Assembly (NCBI GenBank): GCA_003647375.1
Contig: QMMS01000005.1
Coordinates: forward strand, 1 to 37,546
Length of the DNA stretch: 37,546 nt
Direction: 5' to 3'
DNA from: Deltaproteobacteria bacterium
GTDB lineage: Bacteria > Desulfobacterota > Desulfobacteria > Desulfobacterales > B30-G6
A model generated the notes under the pieces. It searched no databases, was not told the origin of the DNA, and was given only the letters and a program-made list of their open reading frames with translations. The translations under genes and the position numbers were made by a program. Positions 1 through 8,671 of this stretch are shown here, in pieces. Numbering within the stretch: position 1 is the first letter of the stretch; the number at the start of each line of letters is the position of its first letter.

Positions 1-47
1 CGAATTTCCGCAGACCGCCAAGACAGATCAGCTTGAGTTTTTCGGAT
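1..47. repeat. Fragment of dispersed repeat at window edge
   Basis: The first 16 bases are identical to 25385-25400, and similarity continues to about base 47 (compare 25385-25430). The copy at 25201-25430 is part of a longer element with inverted repeats, so this is probably the right end of a second copy that begins before the window. No coding content is seen. Confidence 0.6.
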
Positions 48-75
48 AACCGGTTAAAAAAATATGGCCTACAAA

Positions 76-804
76 TTAAATTGGGAGGAACATATCTGCC
101 ACTTCTTTGGTGTAGGTACCATCCTCATTATAAATGACAATAGGCGGACCCACTTTCAGGCCCGGTCGTCCCTGCTTGATGCCCTCCATCATCATGAGCT
201 TTGATTCACTGTCCCTCCTGGAATGAATAAATCGCACATTTTTAGGTTCAATCCTGCAAGCTCTCATATATTGGACCAACTCCGGTAGTCGCTCGGACGT
301 ATATACAAGTACGAATAGTCCGGCTGTCTTCAATATGTCACCGGCAGCTTTTACGACATCAAGAAGGGTTACCCTGATTTCATGTCTTGCCACGGCACGT
401 TGCCGGTTCGGGTTGATCCTTCCGGATGCAGCTTTGTGAAAAGGTGGATTGCTGACCACAATATCGACAGGTCCCTGGAACATGGCGGGCTGGATGGTCT
501 GCATATCCCGATGGACAATCCGGACGGTTTCTTGCATCCCATTCTCCCTGACATTATCGTCCGCGATGTCTGCCAGTTCCTTTTGGATCTCTATACCGAA
601 CATGTGGGTTGCCGGGTGGCGATAAGCGACAATCAGCGGCACAATTCCGCAACCCGTTCCCAGGTCCACAACCCGCTCACCCGGCCTCGGTCTGACATGG
701 TGCGCCAGGATAACGGCATCGATGGAAAACCGATATCCCACCTGCTCCTGTTTGACCGTCACCTTGCCGTTGAAAAAAGTATCCCGGGTGAGTCTGTCTT
801 GCAT
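76..804 (-). CDS. trmN6: tRNA1(Val) (adenine(37)-N6)-methyltransferase, TrmN6-like
   Basis: A class I SAM-dependent N6-adenine methyltransferase of 242 aa, the usual family length. The SAM-binding motif DLGTGCG is at residues 47-53. The catalytic NPPF motif, typical of N6-adenine enzymes, is at 119-122. Just after it comes the family pattern in which an N-P pair is followed by ARHE at about 139-142. The known TrmN6 (YfiC) role is methylation of A37 in tRNA1(Val); exact substrate here is inferred from family similarity. The start ATG overlaps the TGA stop of the upstream DUF721 gene by one base (TGATG), so the two are probably translationally coupled. A broader annotation would be 'methyltransferase domain protein'. 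Confidence 0.85.
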   Translation of the reverse strand: MQDRLTRDTFFNGKVTVKQEQVGYRFSIDAVILAHHVRPRPGERVVDLGTGCGIVPLIVAYRHPATHMFGIEIQKELADIADDNVRENGMQETVRIVHRDMQTIQPAMFQGPVDIVVSNPPFHKAASGRINPNRQRAVARHEIRVTLLDVVKAAGDILKTAGLFVLVYTSERLPELVQYMRACRIEPKNVRFIHSRRDSESKLMMMEGIKQGRPGLKVGPPIVIYNEDGTYTKEVADMFLPI

Positions 805-1124
805 CAGTCCACCGGGCCGATTTTAAATTTAATATCCTTCACCGGGACCTCCCCCAGGGCATGGTTGATCTTCTGGATGATCTCCGGCTTCAGAAATCTG
901 AGCTGCTGCAGCCAGCTGGAACTCGTTGCATTCACGATCAGCAAATTCCCCTTGAAGGCTGCCGGACGTGTATTTGCCGCAATCACTTCTCCCACAGCTT
1001 CTTCCCAGATATCCCAGACCCGGATCAGGGACGTGTCCGTTCCCAGACGGTGATTCTTCAACATGCCCCGGATCACACTGCCTATGTGAACAAACGATCG
1101 CTTTTCTTTATCTGGTCTGGTCAT
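804..1124 (-). CDS. DUF721 / DciA-like protein
   Basis: A 106-aa protein that fits the DUF721 family. It has an N-terminal helical part (IGSVIRGMLKNH), a central W-D-I-W-E-E-A-V-G segment at about 37-45 with following A-A-N-T, and the F-K-G-N-L-L-I-V-N-A strand followed by S-W-L-Q-Q-L-R-F. In many bacteria DUF721 proteins (DciA) help load the replicative helicase DnaB; that function is known for the family and not shown here. It lies first in a two-gene unit with trmN6. No Shine-Dalgarno sequence is visible before the ATG. Instead an A/C-rich heptamer array on the sense strand begins 11 bases upstream. Confidence 0.75.
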   Translation of the reverse strand: MTRPDKEKRSFVHIGSVIRGMLKNHRLGTDTSLIRVWDIWEEAVGEVIAANTRPAAFKGNLLIVNATSSSWLQQLRFLKPEIIQKINHALGEVPVKDIKFKIGPVD

Positions 1125-1135
1125 GCGGCCAACAA

Positions 1136-1227
1136 TTTGGTATTTGGTGTTTGGTGTTTTGTGTTTTGTATTTTGTGTTTTGTGTTTTGTGTTTTGTGTT
1201 TGGTGTTTGGTGTTTGGTGTTTGGTAG
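1136..1227. repeat. Heptamer tandem array (TTTGGTG/TTTTGTG), 5' of dciA-like gene
   Basis: About 12-13 tandem 7-bp units on the plus strand, alternating between TTTGGTG and TTTTGTG. On the sense strand of the dciA-like gene this reads as an A/C-rich leader (CCAAACA-like). It ends 11 bases before the start codon. A related array lies at 28905-29018, 10 bases before cdsA. Long open frames through this array encode only TPNTKHQ-like repeats and are not genes. Confidence 0.9.
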
Positions 1228-1305
1228 TTTTACATAGTTAAGACCGGTTTCGTCAATAAAAACCCCTGTCCGTTTCTGTCGGCATCCGATTTTTTCCGTT
1301 TTTCC

Positions 1306-1334
1306 TTGACTTGGAGGCATTGGGATCTTAGATT
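1306..1334 (+). promoter_or_regulatory. Sigma-70 type promoter for hflKC
   Basis: TTGACT at 1306-1311 and TAGATT at 1329-1334 are separated by 17 bases. The first gene downstream is hflK at 1417, leaving a leader of roughly 75 bases with AAGGTA before the ATG. Confidence 0.55.
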
Positions 1335-1416
1335 AGTACTTTATATTTCGGGTCGAATCCGTCTACAGACCTTTAATTTTTAAAATCATCTATCACCCTA
1401 CGACAAGGTAACTATC

Positions 1417-2448
1417 ATGAATTGGGATTGGGAAAAATTGAAAGAACAGCAACAGGATGGTAAAGGCATTCCACCGCAAGTCGACGAGCTGTTTAAACAG
1501 TTCAAGAAGTTCAAGCTTCCGGGGGGATTCTTGATGATTCTGATCCTCGCGGTATTGTTTTTTGGATCCTCGGTGGTCTTCACGGTGAAACAGGATGAGG
1601 TCGGAGTCGTGCAACGTTTTGGAAAATACGTTCGTACCGAAGAACCCGGCCTGAATTTCAAGTTGCCGGCCGGCATCGAAAAGGTCACCAAGGTCAATGT
1701 CAAACGCGTGAACACCGAAGAGTTCGGGGTTACGACCACCAGGGGGGCTCAAAACTCCCGCTACGTCTCCGCCAATGAAAACATGAACGTCGCCCTGATG
1801 CTGACCGGTGATCTGAACGTCGGCCTGGTCCCATGGATCGTCCAGTATCGGATCAAAAATCCATTTGACTATCTCTTCAAGGTCAAGGAACCCCGGACCC
1901 TGCTGATCGACATGTCAGAAGCGGCCATGAGACTGGTTGTGGGGGATAGAAGCATCAATGAGGTCATCAGCAAGCGTGATGAAATCGCCATCGAAGCCAA
2001 ACGGGTGTTGCAGATGGAACTGGACAATGCCGAATCAGGTGTCCACATCGTGACGATAGAAATGAAGAGAACCAATGTTCCCGGACCGGTCCAGCCTTCC
2101 TTCAACGAGGTCAACCAGGCCACCCAGGAGAAAGAGCAGACGATCTACCAGGCCAAGGAGGATTACAACAAGGCCATACCGGCAGCAAGAGGTGAAGCGG
2201 ACCGTACCATCAAGGCGGCCGAGGGTTATGCCCTGGACAGGATCAACCGGGCCCAGGGGGACTCCACCCGATTTATTGCCTTCTACAACGAGTACGCCAA
2301 AGCCAAGGATGTCACCAAACGAAGGCTCTACCTCGAAACCTTGAAAGATCTTTTCCCCAAGCTCGGCAAAAAATACATTATCGATTCGGACCAGAAAAAT
2401 TTATTACCTCTACTCAATATAGGCTCAAAAGAAGGTGTTACCAAATGA
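1417..2448 (+). CDS. hflK: FtsH-associated membrane protein HflK
   Basis: A 343-aa SPFH/prohibitin-domain protein. The short N-terminal cytoplasmic part is followed by one transmembrane segment at about 37-56. The SPFH domain starts at V57 with the typical VKQDEVGVVQRFGKY. It ends in an alanine- and glutamate-rich coiled coil at about 240-300 (A-A-R-G-E-A-D-R, A-E-G-Y-A). In the known complex, HflK and HflC form large cages around the FtsH protease and modulate its access to membrane substrates. The stop overlaps the hflC start by four bases (ATGA), which supports a coupled operon. An AAGGTA Shine-Dalgarno sequence lies upstream of the ATG. Confidence 0.92.
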   Translation: MNWDWEKLKEQQQDGKGIPPQVDELFKQFKKFKLPGGFLMILILAVLFFGSSVVFTVKQDEVGVVQRFGKYVRTEEPGLNFKLPAGIEKVTKVNVKRVNTEEFGVTTTRGAQNSRYVSANENMNVALMLTGDLNVGLVPWIVQYRIKNPFDYLFKVKEPRTLLIDMSEAAMRLVVGDRSINEVISKRDEIAIEAKRVLQMELDNAESGVHIVTIEMKRTNVPGPVQPSFNEVNQATQEKEQTIYQAKEDYNKAIPAARGEADRTIKAAEGYALDRINRAQGDSTRFIAFYNEYAKAKDVTKRRLYLETLKDLFPKLGKKYIIDSDQKNLLPLLNIGSKEGVTK

Positions 2449-3386
2449 AATCAAAAGGCTTTCTCATAATTATTGCGGCAGTCATCGTGATACTCGTCTA
2501 TAATGGCGCCTATAGTGTGGATGAAACCGAGCAGGTAATCATTACACAGTTCGGAAGGATTGTCGGTAGTCCCAAAATAGCTCCCGGGCTGAAATTCAAG
2601 CTGCCATTCATCCAAAAGGCCAATTTTTTCCCCAAGAATCTTCTCGGGTGGGATGGTGATCCAGGCCAGATTCCAACCCTCGACAAGACATTCATCTGGG
2701 TTGACACCTTTGCCAGATGGAAAATCGTGGAGCCGGTCAGCTTTTTCCAGACAGTCAACAACCGTTTCAATGCCATTGGAAAACTGAATGACATTATCGA
2801 TCCGGCCGTCCGAAACGCTATCACCTCTCACAGCCTCATCGAGGCGGTTCGAAACACCAATCGCGAAATGGATACCCTTGAAATCGGCCTGGACGCGAGG
2901 GAACAGCAAACCACCTACGCCGTTGATGTCGGCAGGGCAAATATCACCAAGATCATCCTGGAACAGGCCCAGCCCAAGCTGACGCCATTTGGTATCGAAC
3001 TGGTGGATGTCAAAATCAAACGTATCAACTACGTGGAGCAGGTCAGAAAATCGGTTTACGGACGAATGATTGCCGAACGTAAACAGATTGCCGAAAAATT
3101 CCGCTCGGAAGGAAAAGGTGAGGCCAGAAAAATACTGGGTGAGAAGGAAAGAGACCTGAAAAGAATTACTTCTGAAGCATATAAAACAGCCCAGGAACTC
3201 AAGGGTACCGCAGATGCGGAGTCCACCAGGATATTTGCGGAAGCGTTTGGACGTGATCCGGAATTTTACTCGTTTACGAAAACGCTCGAACTTTACGGCG
3301 AGGCCTTGGGCAAAGACAGTGAGCTGGTTCTTTCGACGAATTCAGAGTTCTTCAAATATCTCAAAGGATATTCAGACACCCCTTAA
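2445..3386 (+). CDS. hflC: FtsH-associated membrane protein HflC
   Basis: A 313-aa SPFH-domain partner of HflK. It starts with an uncleaved membrane anchor at about 5-22 (FLIIIAAVIVILVYNGAYSV). The SPFH domain follows, beginning with VDETEQVIITQFGR, with the VDVKIKRINY stretch near 186-195. A charged coiled coil lies at about 205-260 (R-S-E-G-K-G-E-A-R). It pairs with HflK in the FtsH-regulating complex. The gene begins inside the hflK stop codon (ATGA overlap) and is followed by a strong intrinsic terminator at 3401-3444. Confidence 0.92.
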   Translation: MKSKGFLIIIAAVIVILVYNGAYSVDETEQVIITQFGRIVGSPKIAPGLKFKLPFIQKANFFPKNLLGWDGDPGQIPTLDKTFIWVDTFARWKIVEPVSFFQTVNNRFNAIGKLNDIIDPAVRNAITSHSLIEAVRNTNREMDTLEIGLDAREQQTTYAVDVGRANITKIILEQAQPKLTPFGIELVDVKIKRINYVEQVRKSVYGRMIAERKQIAEKFRSEGKGEARKILGEKERDLKRITSEAYKTAQELKGTADAESTRIFAEAFGRDPEFYSFTKTLELYGEALGKDSELVLSTNSEFFKYLKGYSDTP

Positions 3387-3400
3387 AACCGTTGTTGGAA

Positions 3401-3444
3401 AAAAAGAAAGCACCGGCTTTATTTAACCGGTGCTTTCTTTTTTT
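3401..3444 (+). terminator. Intrinsic terminator after hflC
   Basis: A GC-containing stem (GAAAGCACCGG at 3406-3416 with CCGGTGCTTTC at 3427-3437), extended by A/T pairs, is followed by a run of T. The A-tract on the left makes it possibly bidirectional, serving also the minus-strand bS22 transcript. Confidence 0.9.
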
Positions 3445-3470
3445 ATAATCCAAAAATATTATATCTTATT

Positions 3471-3616
3471 TAGTGTCCATCCAGAAATGGTGGATTTTGG
3501 TTCAGAGCAAGGCCTGAGCGATTTTGAAACCACACGAATAACAGGTTATTTCGAAGATTTCAAAAGAGCGAAAACGCAGCTCTGGGCCAAAAGATGCCGT
3601 TTATGGATGGGCGCTA
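3471..3616. mobile_element. 146-bp foldback element, copy A
   Basis: The two halves are long imperfect inverted repeats. The left end is TAGTGTCCATCCAGAAATGG, and the right end read on the minus strand begins TAGCGCCCATCCATAAACGG. The centre holds a small hairpin, AATAAC-AG-GTTATT. A 147-bp relative with the same ends and centre lies at 30426-30572. The outer TAG of the right end is the stop codon of the bS22 gene at 3614-3616. A plus-strand open frame over this element (3430-3699) has no family resemblance and follows from the repeat. No transposase is present, so if mobile it is non-autonomous. Confidence 0.75.
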
Positions 3617-3712
3617 TTTACCCTTTCTGCGCTGATGGCGAGTCTTTGCCAACAGTTTTCGATGCTTGTGCTTCCGCATTTTCTTGCGACGTTTTTTAAT
3701 AACACTACCCAA
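3614..3712 (-). CDS. Small ribosomal protein bS22 / AURKAIP1-COX24 domain protein
   Basis: A 32-codon gene starting with TTG. The product begins M-GSVIKKRRKKMRKHKHRK and ends LLAKTRHQRRKGK, so over half its residues are Lys, Arg or His. This matches from memory the bS22-type peptide of mycobacterial 30S subunits (GSVIKKRRKRM..KKHRKLL) and the bacterial AURKAIP1/COX24 domain family. Such peptides sit near the decoding centre in known ribosomes. The start is decided by AGGAGGTGATC at 3715-3725, an 11-base complement of the 16S rRNA 3' end, two bases before TTG. The promoter at 3769-3798 fits. The stop TAG is the last three bases of the foldback element at 3471-3616. Confidence 0.85.
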   Translation of the reverse strand: MGSVIKKRRKKMRKHKHRKLLAKTRHQRRKGK

Positions 3713-3714
3713 TT

Positions 3715-3725
3715 GATCACCTCCT
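3715..3725 (-). promoter_or_regulatory. Extended Shine-Dalgarno site of bS22 gene
   Basis: AGGAGGTGATC on the minus strand matches the full 11-base complement of the common 16S rRNA 3' end GATCACCTCCT. It is followed by AA and the TTG start. Such a strong site explains use of a TTG codon in a very short, presumably highly expressed gene. Confidence 0.85.
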
Positions 3726-3768
3726 GTCTTAATCCTAATCTTAACTGAATTTATGAATGTAACTTTAT

Positions 3769-3798
3769 CTTATAACAGTTCTGTATTGGACATGTCCA
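3769..3798 (-). promoter_or_regulatory. Promoter of bS22 gene with palindrome over the -35 box
   Basis: On the minus strand TGGACA (3793-3798) and TATAAG (3769-3774) are spaced by 18 bases and each matches the sigma-70 consensus at five of six positions. The 12-bp perfect palindrome TGGACATGTCCA at 3787-3798 covers the -35 box and may be an operator. The predicted leader is about 50 bases. Confidence 0.5.
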
Positions 3799-3917
3799 TA
3801 CTTTTTCATATATTTTCTCATTTTTTTAACCGTGGGTTTGCAGGATCCTGTTGATCCCACTAAGCAGTCATGATAATGATATCTAAAAGGATGGTATTTT
3901 TTCCATTGAACATCGAA

Positions 3918-3933
3918 TCCCGCCATGGCGGGA
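3918..3933. repeat. 16-bp perfect palindrome in intergenic repeat
   Basis: TCCCGCCATGGCGGGA is self-complementary and lies between two AACATCGAAT-like words at 3909-3918 and 3941-3950. The stretch 3726-4000 otherwise holds only the bS22 promoter and this repeat-like sequence. Confidence 0.6.
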
Positions 3934-4000
3934 AACGTCCAACATCGAATTTTGAATGGGAAAAGAAGAAACAGAAGAACACCTGAGAACTTATTATTGA

Positions 4001-4246
4001 CTCAACTTTCGGGTTTCACCATCGATAGAGCAAAATGGGTGATCCAATGGCGATTTGCGCTGTTTGAGCCGTTTAGGGCACCTTACATCAGCGCATGTTA
4101 ATGAAAATCCAATATGAAAACACGATCATTTGGCAACCATACCTGTTTAACACTATGGCCAACGCTGATGTTAGGAGCCCTTGCGGCGAGTTCGCAAAGC
4201 GCCATGGGATTATTCATTTCGCGTTCGCTGAATCCAGAAAGTTGAG
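4001..4246. mobile_element. 246-bp MITE-like element, copy 1, with 7-bp target duplication
   Basis: The ends are inverted repeats: CTCAACTTTCGGG on the left and CTCAACTTTCTGG on the right, read inward on the minus strand. The element is flanked by TTATTGA at 3994-4000 and again at 4247-4253, a 7-bp target-site duplication. A same-length copy, about 88-89% identical by eye, lies at 19326-19571. An internal inverted repeat (ACATCAGCGC and a CGCTGATGT relative about 70 bases later) adds secondary structure. No transposase is encoded. It separates the HExxH gene at 4250 from its former upstream DNA. Confidence 0.85.
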
Positions 4247-4249
4247 TTA

Positions 4250-4789
4250 TTGAAAAAGAAACAGCTTTTTTCAAAAGCCCACCTCCATGTGGTCAACGAG
4301 TCGGTTGCCATGGCAGAAGAACTTGTCAGCGAATACTACAAGATGTCTGCTTCTGAATGGCTCCGACCAAAATTTGACGTCAAGACCCGCGTCGACCTTT
4401 CATCGGATGAGATCGTTCCGGGTCCATTCGCCCAGATTGTCCGATATGAAGGCCGACTCAAAGACGCTTCGCTGGGGTCCTCGTCCTATGACTATTACAA
4501 GATCTGCCTTCAGGATCATGAAATTCTTGGGGCAATTGCTAATAATCAGCAACTGGAACTTCTCCCGTTTGCACTCTACATTCTCACCCATGAGCTCATC
4601 CACATCGTTCGATTCAGCAAATTTCTGCAGAATTTCAATGCAAAACCCGAGGAAAGAATGACCGAGGAATCCAGGGTCCACGAATTGACTCACAAAATTC
4701 TCCACCCGGTACGCATTGACGGCCTCCCGGAGGTTCTCCATTTTTATATCCAATGGCGCGAGCCCATCAACAAACTTGAAAATACATAG
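4250..4789 (+). CDS. Uncharacterised HExxH-motif protein (putative metalloprotease fold)
   Basis: A 179-aa protein with HELIH at 114-118, the zinc-binding signature of gluzincin-like metalloproteases, in a hydrophobic context (PFALYILTHELIHIVRF). An acidic segment ERMTEESRVHE at about 135-145 could supply a third ligand. There is no signal peptide or membrane segment, so it should be cytoplasmic. I do not recognise a named family, but the sequence looks conserved and well folded. The TTG start lies inside the right target duplication of the MITE, and no clear Shine-Dalgarno site precedes it. The true start may be an internal codon such as the ATG at residue 21, or the insertion may have changed the 5' end. 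Confidence 0.7.
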   Translation: MKKKQLFSKAHLHVVNESVAMAEELVSEYYKMSASEWLRPKFDVKTRVDLSSDEIVPGPFAQIVRYEGRLKDASLGSSSYDYYKICLQDHEILGAIANNQQLELLPFALYILTHELIHIVRFSKFLQNFNAKPEERMTEESRVHELTHKILHPVRIDGLPEVLHFYIQWREPINKLENT

Positions 4790-4810
4790 CTCATATTAGA
4801 TTTCACTCTC

Positions 4811-4838
4811 TTGACAACTCAAAAACACTCACTATATT
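4811..4838 (+). promoter_or_regulatory. Sigma-70 type promoter for fmdB-like gene
   Basis: TTGACA at 4811-4816 and TATATT at 4833-4838 are separated by 16 bases. Transcription would start near 4845, about 50 bases before the ATG at 4894. It may also feed groESL downstream, since no terminator is visible between 5227 and 5358. Confidence 0.65.
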
Positions 4839-4893
4839 AGGTCTGAATTTGTTCTAAGTCCTTGTTTACAACACCTTTTTCAGGAGGAACTAC

Positions 4894-5226
4894 ATGCCCA
4901 TTTACGAGTATCAATGTAAAAAATGCGGCACTATTGAAGAAGCTCTTCAAAAATTTTCCGACAAACCCCTGACCAAATGCAGGCACTGTTCCGGAAAGCT
5001 TCACAAACTTGTTTCCCGAAGCAGCTTCCACTTGAAAGGTACGGGATGGTACGTGACCGATTATAAAAACAAGTCCAAAGATCCCGCTGCCGCATCCGAG
5101 AAAAAAACCGAGAGCGTTGGTTCTACCAAGTCCGAAAAAGCCGCATCGACTGCTAAGAAGACCTCGGCATCATCTGAAAATAAAATCACCGAAAACAAAG
5201 GGGCTGACAACACCAAAAAACCTTAA
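4894..5226 (+). CDS. FmdB family zinc ribbon protein
   Basis: A 110-aa protein whose first 50 residues are a FmdB/CxxC zinc ribbon: MPIYEYQCKKCG, with C8-x2-C11 and C29-x2-C32 as the four likely zinc ligands. The SFHLKGTGWYVTDYK segment at about 44-58 is typical of the family. The rest is a low-complexity Lys/Ser/Ala/Thr/Glu tail that is probably disordered. FmdB was first noted as a putative regulator of formamidase genes, but the general role is unknown. An AGGAGG site lies before the ATG. It sits just upstream of groESL, a position that suggests but does not prove a link with protein quality control. Confidence 0.88.
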   Translation: MPIYEYQCKKCGTIEEALQKFSDKPLTKCRHCSGKLHKLVSRSSFHLKGTGWYVTDYKNKSKDPAAASEKKTESVGSTKSEKAASTAKKTSASSENKITENKGADNTKKP

Positions 5227-5358
5227 TAACAACTCTTTACAAACATGAATGTGTGCTTACTTTTGATTAACCAATTTGAACCCAATCATTTTAAGCAGCT
5301 ATTTTAATCATTAGGTTTTACTTATTAACGAACGTTTAAGAAAAGGAGAGAAGGCAGA

Positions 5359-5646
5359 ATGAAACTGAGACCATTACAGGACCGAATTTTGGTACAACGT
5401 GTTGCAGAGGAAACAACTACCAAGGGTGGCATCATCATTCCGGATACCGCTAAAGAAAAACCTGCAGAGGGCAAAGTCACTGCCGCTGGAAACGGAAAAG
5501 TCGGTGATGATGGGAAACGGATTCCCCTTGAGATTAAAAAGGGTGACCGGATCCTGTTCGGCAAATATTCAGGTACCGAAGTTAAGATCGAAGGCGACGA
5601 ATATCTGATCATGCGTGAAGATGATGTTCTTGGCATAATTGAATAA
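5359..5646 (+). CDS. groES: Co-chaperonin GroES
   Basis: 95 aa, the normal GroES length. It begins [14 protein letters not shown], carries the mobile-loop region with [17 protein letters not shown] at about 19-33, and ends [14 protein letters not shown]. It forms the heptameric lid of the GroEL folding chamber. AAGGAGAG precedes the ATG, and groEL follows after 32 bases. The leader at 5227-5358 shows neither a CIRCE inverted repeat nor a clear sigma-32 promoter, so the mode of heat-shock control cannot be read from the sequence. Confidence 0.97.
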   Translation: MKLRPLQDRILVQRVAEETTTKGGIIIPDTAKEKPAEGKVTAAGNGKVGDDGKRIPLEIKKGDRILFGKYSGTEVKIEGDEYLIMREDDVLGIIE

Positions 5647-5651
5647 TTTAA

Positions 5652-7334
<1,683 letters not shown>

Positions 7335-7373
7335 GCCCTTTTTTATCTACCCATCTGTTACGAACAATACGTC

Positions 7374-7410
7374 AAAGCCCTTATGCATTTATGCATAAGG
7401 GCTTTTTTAT
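7374..7410 (+). terminator. Intrinsic terminator after groEL
   Basis: A perfect 15-bp stem (AAAGCCCTTATGCAT at 7374-7388 with its complement from 7391) and a 2-base loop are followed by TTTTTT. Confidence 0.92.
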
Positions 7411-7418
7411 TGAAATGC

Positions 7419-7448
7419 TTGACAAAACACCTAAAAATGGGGTATTTA
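7419..7448 (+). promoter_or_regulatory. Sigma-70 type promoter for LysM gene
   Basis: TTGACA at 7419-7424 is followed 18 bases later by TATTTA at 7443-7448. It starts immediately after the groEL terminator and serves the LysM gene. Confidence 0.5.
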
Positions 7449-7496
7449 ATCGGACTATCGACTGCAAATACCAACCGATAACATAAATGGAGATGT

Positions 7497-8576
7497 GTGA
7501 TGAACGGCAAACGCCTTATGCAGATATTCAAGTGCTTGACCGTATCCGCTGCTATAACCCTCGCCTTCTCACCCAGCGTGACAGCAGGCACCGGCGAAGA
7601 AACCATAGAACACGAAGCTGGATTCTATTACACGATTCAGCGAGGAGATACGCTCTGGGACTTGTCGGACAAATTTTTTGACTCGCCGTGGTATTGGCCT
7701 GAATTGTGGCAGGAAAACGAACAGATTCCCAATCCCCACTGGATCTATCCCGGTGAACGTATTCGGCTTTTTCAAAAACAGGGTAAAGACACATTCTCCT
7801 TTCATATCCCGGAGCCTGAAATCATTGTTCAGGAAAGTGCCGTCGAACTCGTCCAGGAAACGCCCATGCCCGAAGAAAAGACCGTCTATTATTCATACCC
7901 GCCCATGGATGCCGTCGGTTTCATCCGTAAAGAAACGGTCAATCCTCTTGGATACATCTTCAAGGTCAAGGATGATGCGATTCTGATTTCTGAGGGGGAC
8001 ACGGTCTATATCAGCTATGCAGACAAAGACGCCCTTCCCATTATGCAGGGCGGAAAGTACACGATCTACCGGAAACTGCATCCCACAACAGACCGCAAGC
8101 AGAACCGGCAACTGGGAGGTCAGTATTACATCCTCGGTATCGTTGAAGTCACCCGATTGGAAGCAGATTTTGTCATCGCAAAAGTCCTCAAATCCTTCCG
8201 ATCTATCGCCATCGACGACTTCATTCTGCCTTACGAGCGACGGTCGCCCGAAATTCCCATTACAGAAAGTGTTCCCAATTTAATCGGGAAACTTATCGTC
8301 TCGGAAGAGCATGCTGAAATCATTGGTGATATGACAGTGGCATTCATCGACAAGGGCAAGGTTGACAAAATCCAGGAAGGCCAGATTTACAACATTTTCT
8401 ACCAGGAAAAAGAAAACGTGAAAAAAAAGGGGGAAAAATCGGTGATCCTCACCCCGGTCGAGATTGGCCGGCTCATCGTCCTGCACACCGAGCAGGAAAC
8501 CGCCACCGTGCTGATCACCCAGACCGACCGGTCCGCGACTCCGAACGCTCTGATCCACACACCACCGGCCGAATAA
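7497..8576 (+). CDS. Secreted LysM domain protein
   Basis: A 359-aa exported protein. An N-terminal signal peptide runs to about residue 30 (SPSVTA, then GTGEE). A LysM peptidoglycan-binding domain follows at about 44-93, opening FYYTIQRGDTLWDLSDKFF and closing with HWIYPGERIRLF. The remaining 250 residues are beta-rich without a domain I can name, and contain the repeated pattern of a conserved deltaproteobacterial LysM family. It probably binds the cell wall in the periplasm. GTG (7497) and ATG (7500) are adjacent start candidates; the GGAG at about 7489-7492 is better spaced for ATG 7500. Confidence 0.8.
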   Translation: MMNGKRLMQIFKCLTVSAAITLAFSPSVTAGTGEETIEHEAGFYYTIQRGDTLWDLSDKFFDSPWYWPELWQENEQIPNPHWIYPGERIRLFQKQGKDTFSFHIPEPEIIVQESAVELVQETPMPEEKTVYYSYPPMDAVGFIRKETVNPLGYIFKVKDDAILISEGDTVYISYADKDALPIMQGGKYTIYRKLHPTTDRKQNRQLGGQYYILGIVEVTRLEADFVIAKVLKSFRSIAIDDFILPYERRSPEIPITESVPNLIGKLIVSEEHAEIIGDMTVAFIDKGKVDKIQEGQIYNIFYQEKENVKKKGEKSVILTPVEIGRLIVLHTEQETATVLITQTDRSATPNALIHTPPAE

Positions 8577-8584
8577 CCAGACTG

Positions 8585-8618
8585 TTCTTCGCTCAAGCCT
8601 TCAGGCCTGAGCGAAGAA
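8585..8618 (+). terminator. Strong hairpin after LysM gene
   Basis: TTCTTCGCTCA (8585-8595) pairs with TGAGCGAAGAA (8608-8618), enclosing a further AGCC/GGCC-type pairing. There is no long T run, so it probably acts together with the terminator at 8631-8671. Confidence 0.55.
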
Positions 8619-8630
8619 GTGCTGTCATAC

Positions 8631-8671
8631 AAAAAAGGCTCACACTTCTTTGCGAGGTGTGAGCCTTTTTT
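8631..8671. terminator. Bidirectional terminator between LysM gene and pilB
   Basis: AAAAAAGGCTCACAC (8631-8645) pairs with GTGTGAGCCTTTTTT (8657-8671). The A-tract and T-tract allow termination in both directions, as expected between two convergent genes. The end overlaps the last codon of the minus-strand ATPase gene. Confidence 0.92.

Noticed and set aside
1108..1320. Minus-strand frame coding TPNTKHQ-like repeats
   Set aside because: It is a by-product of the heptamer array, whose period of 7 gives a 7-residue repeat in every open frame.
1340..1375. tRNA-like word GGTCGAATCC before hflK
   Set aside because: No acceptor stem or anticodon arm can be built around it.
3430..3699. Plus-strand 89-codon frame
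   Set aside because: It runs through the foldback element and the antisense of the bS22 gene, with no ribosome binding site and no family resemblance.
5227..5358. CIRCE operator or sigma-32 promoter of groESL
   Set aside because: No TTAGCACTC/GAGTGCTAA inverted repeat and no CTTGAA...CCCAT pair at proper spacing was found.
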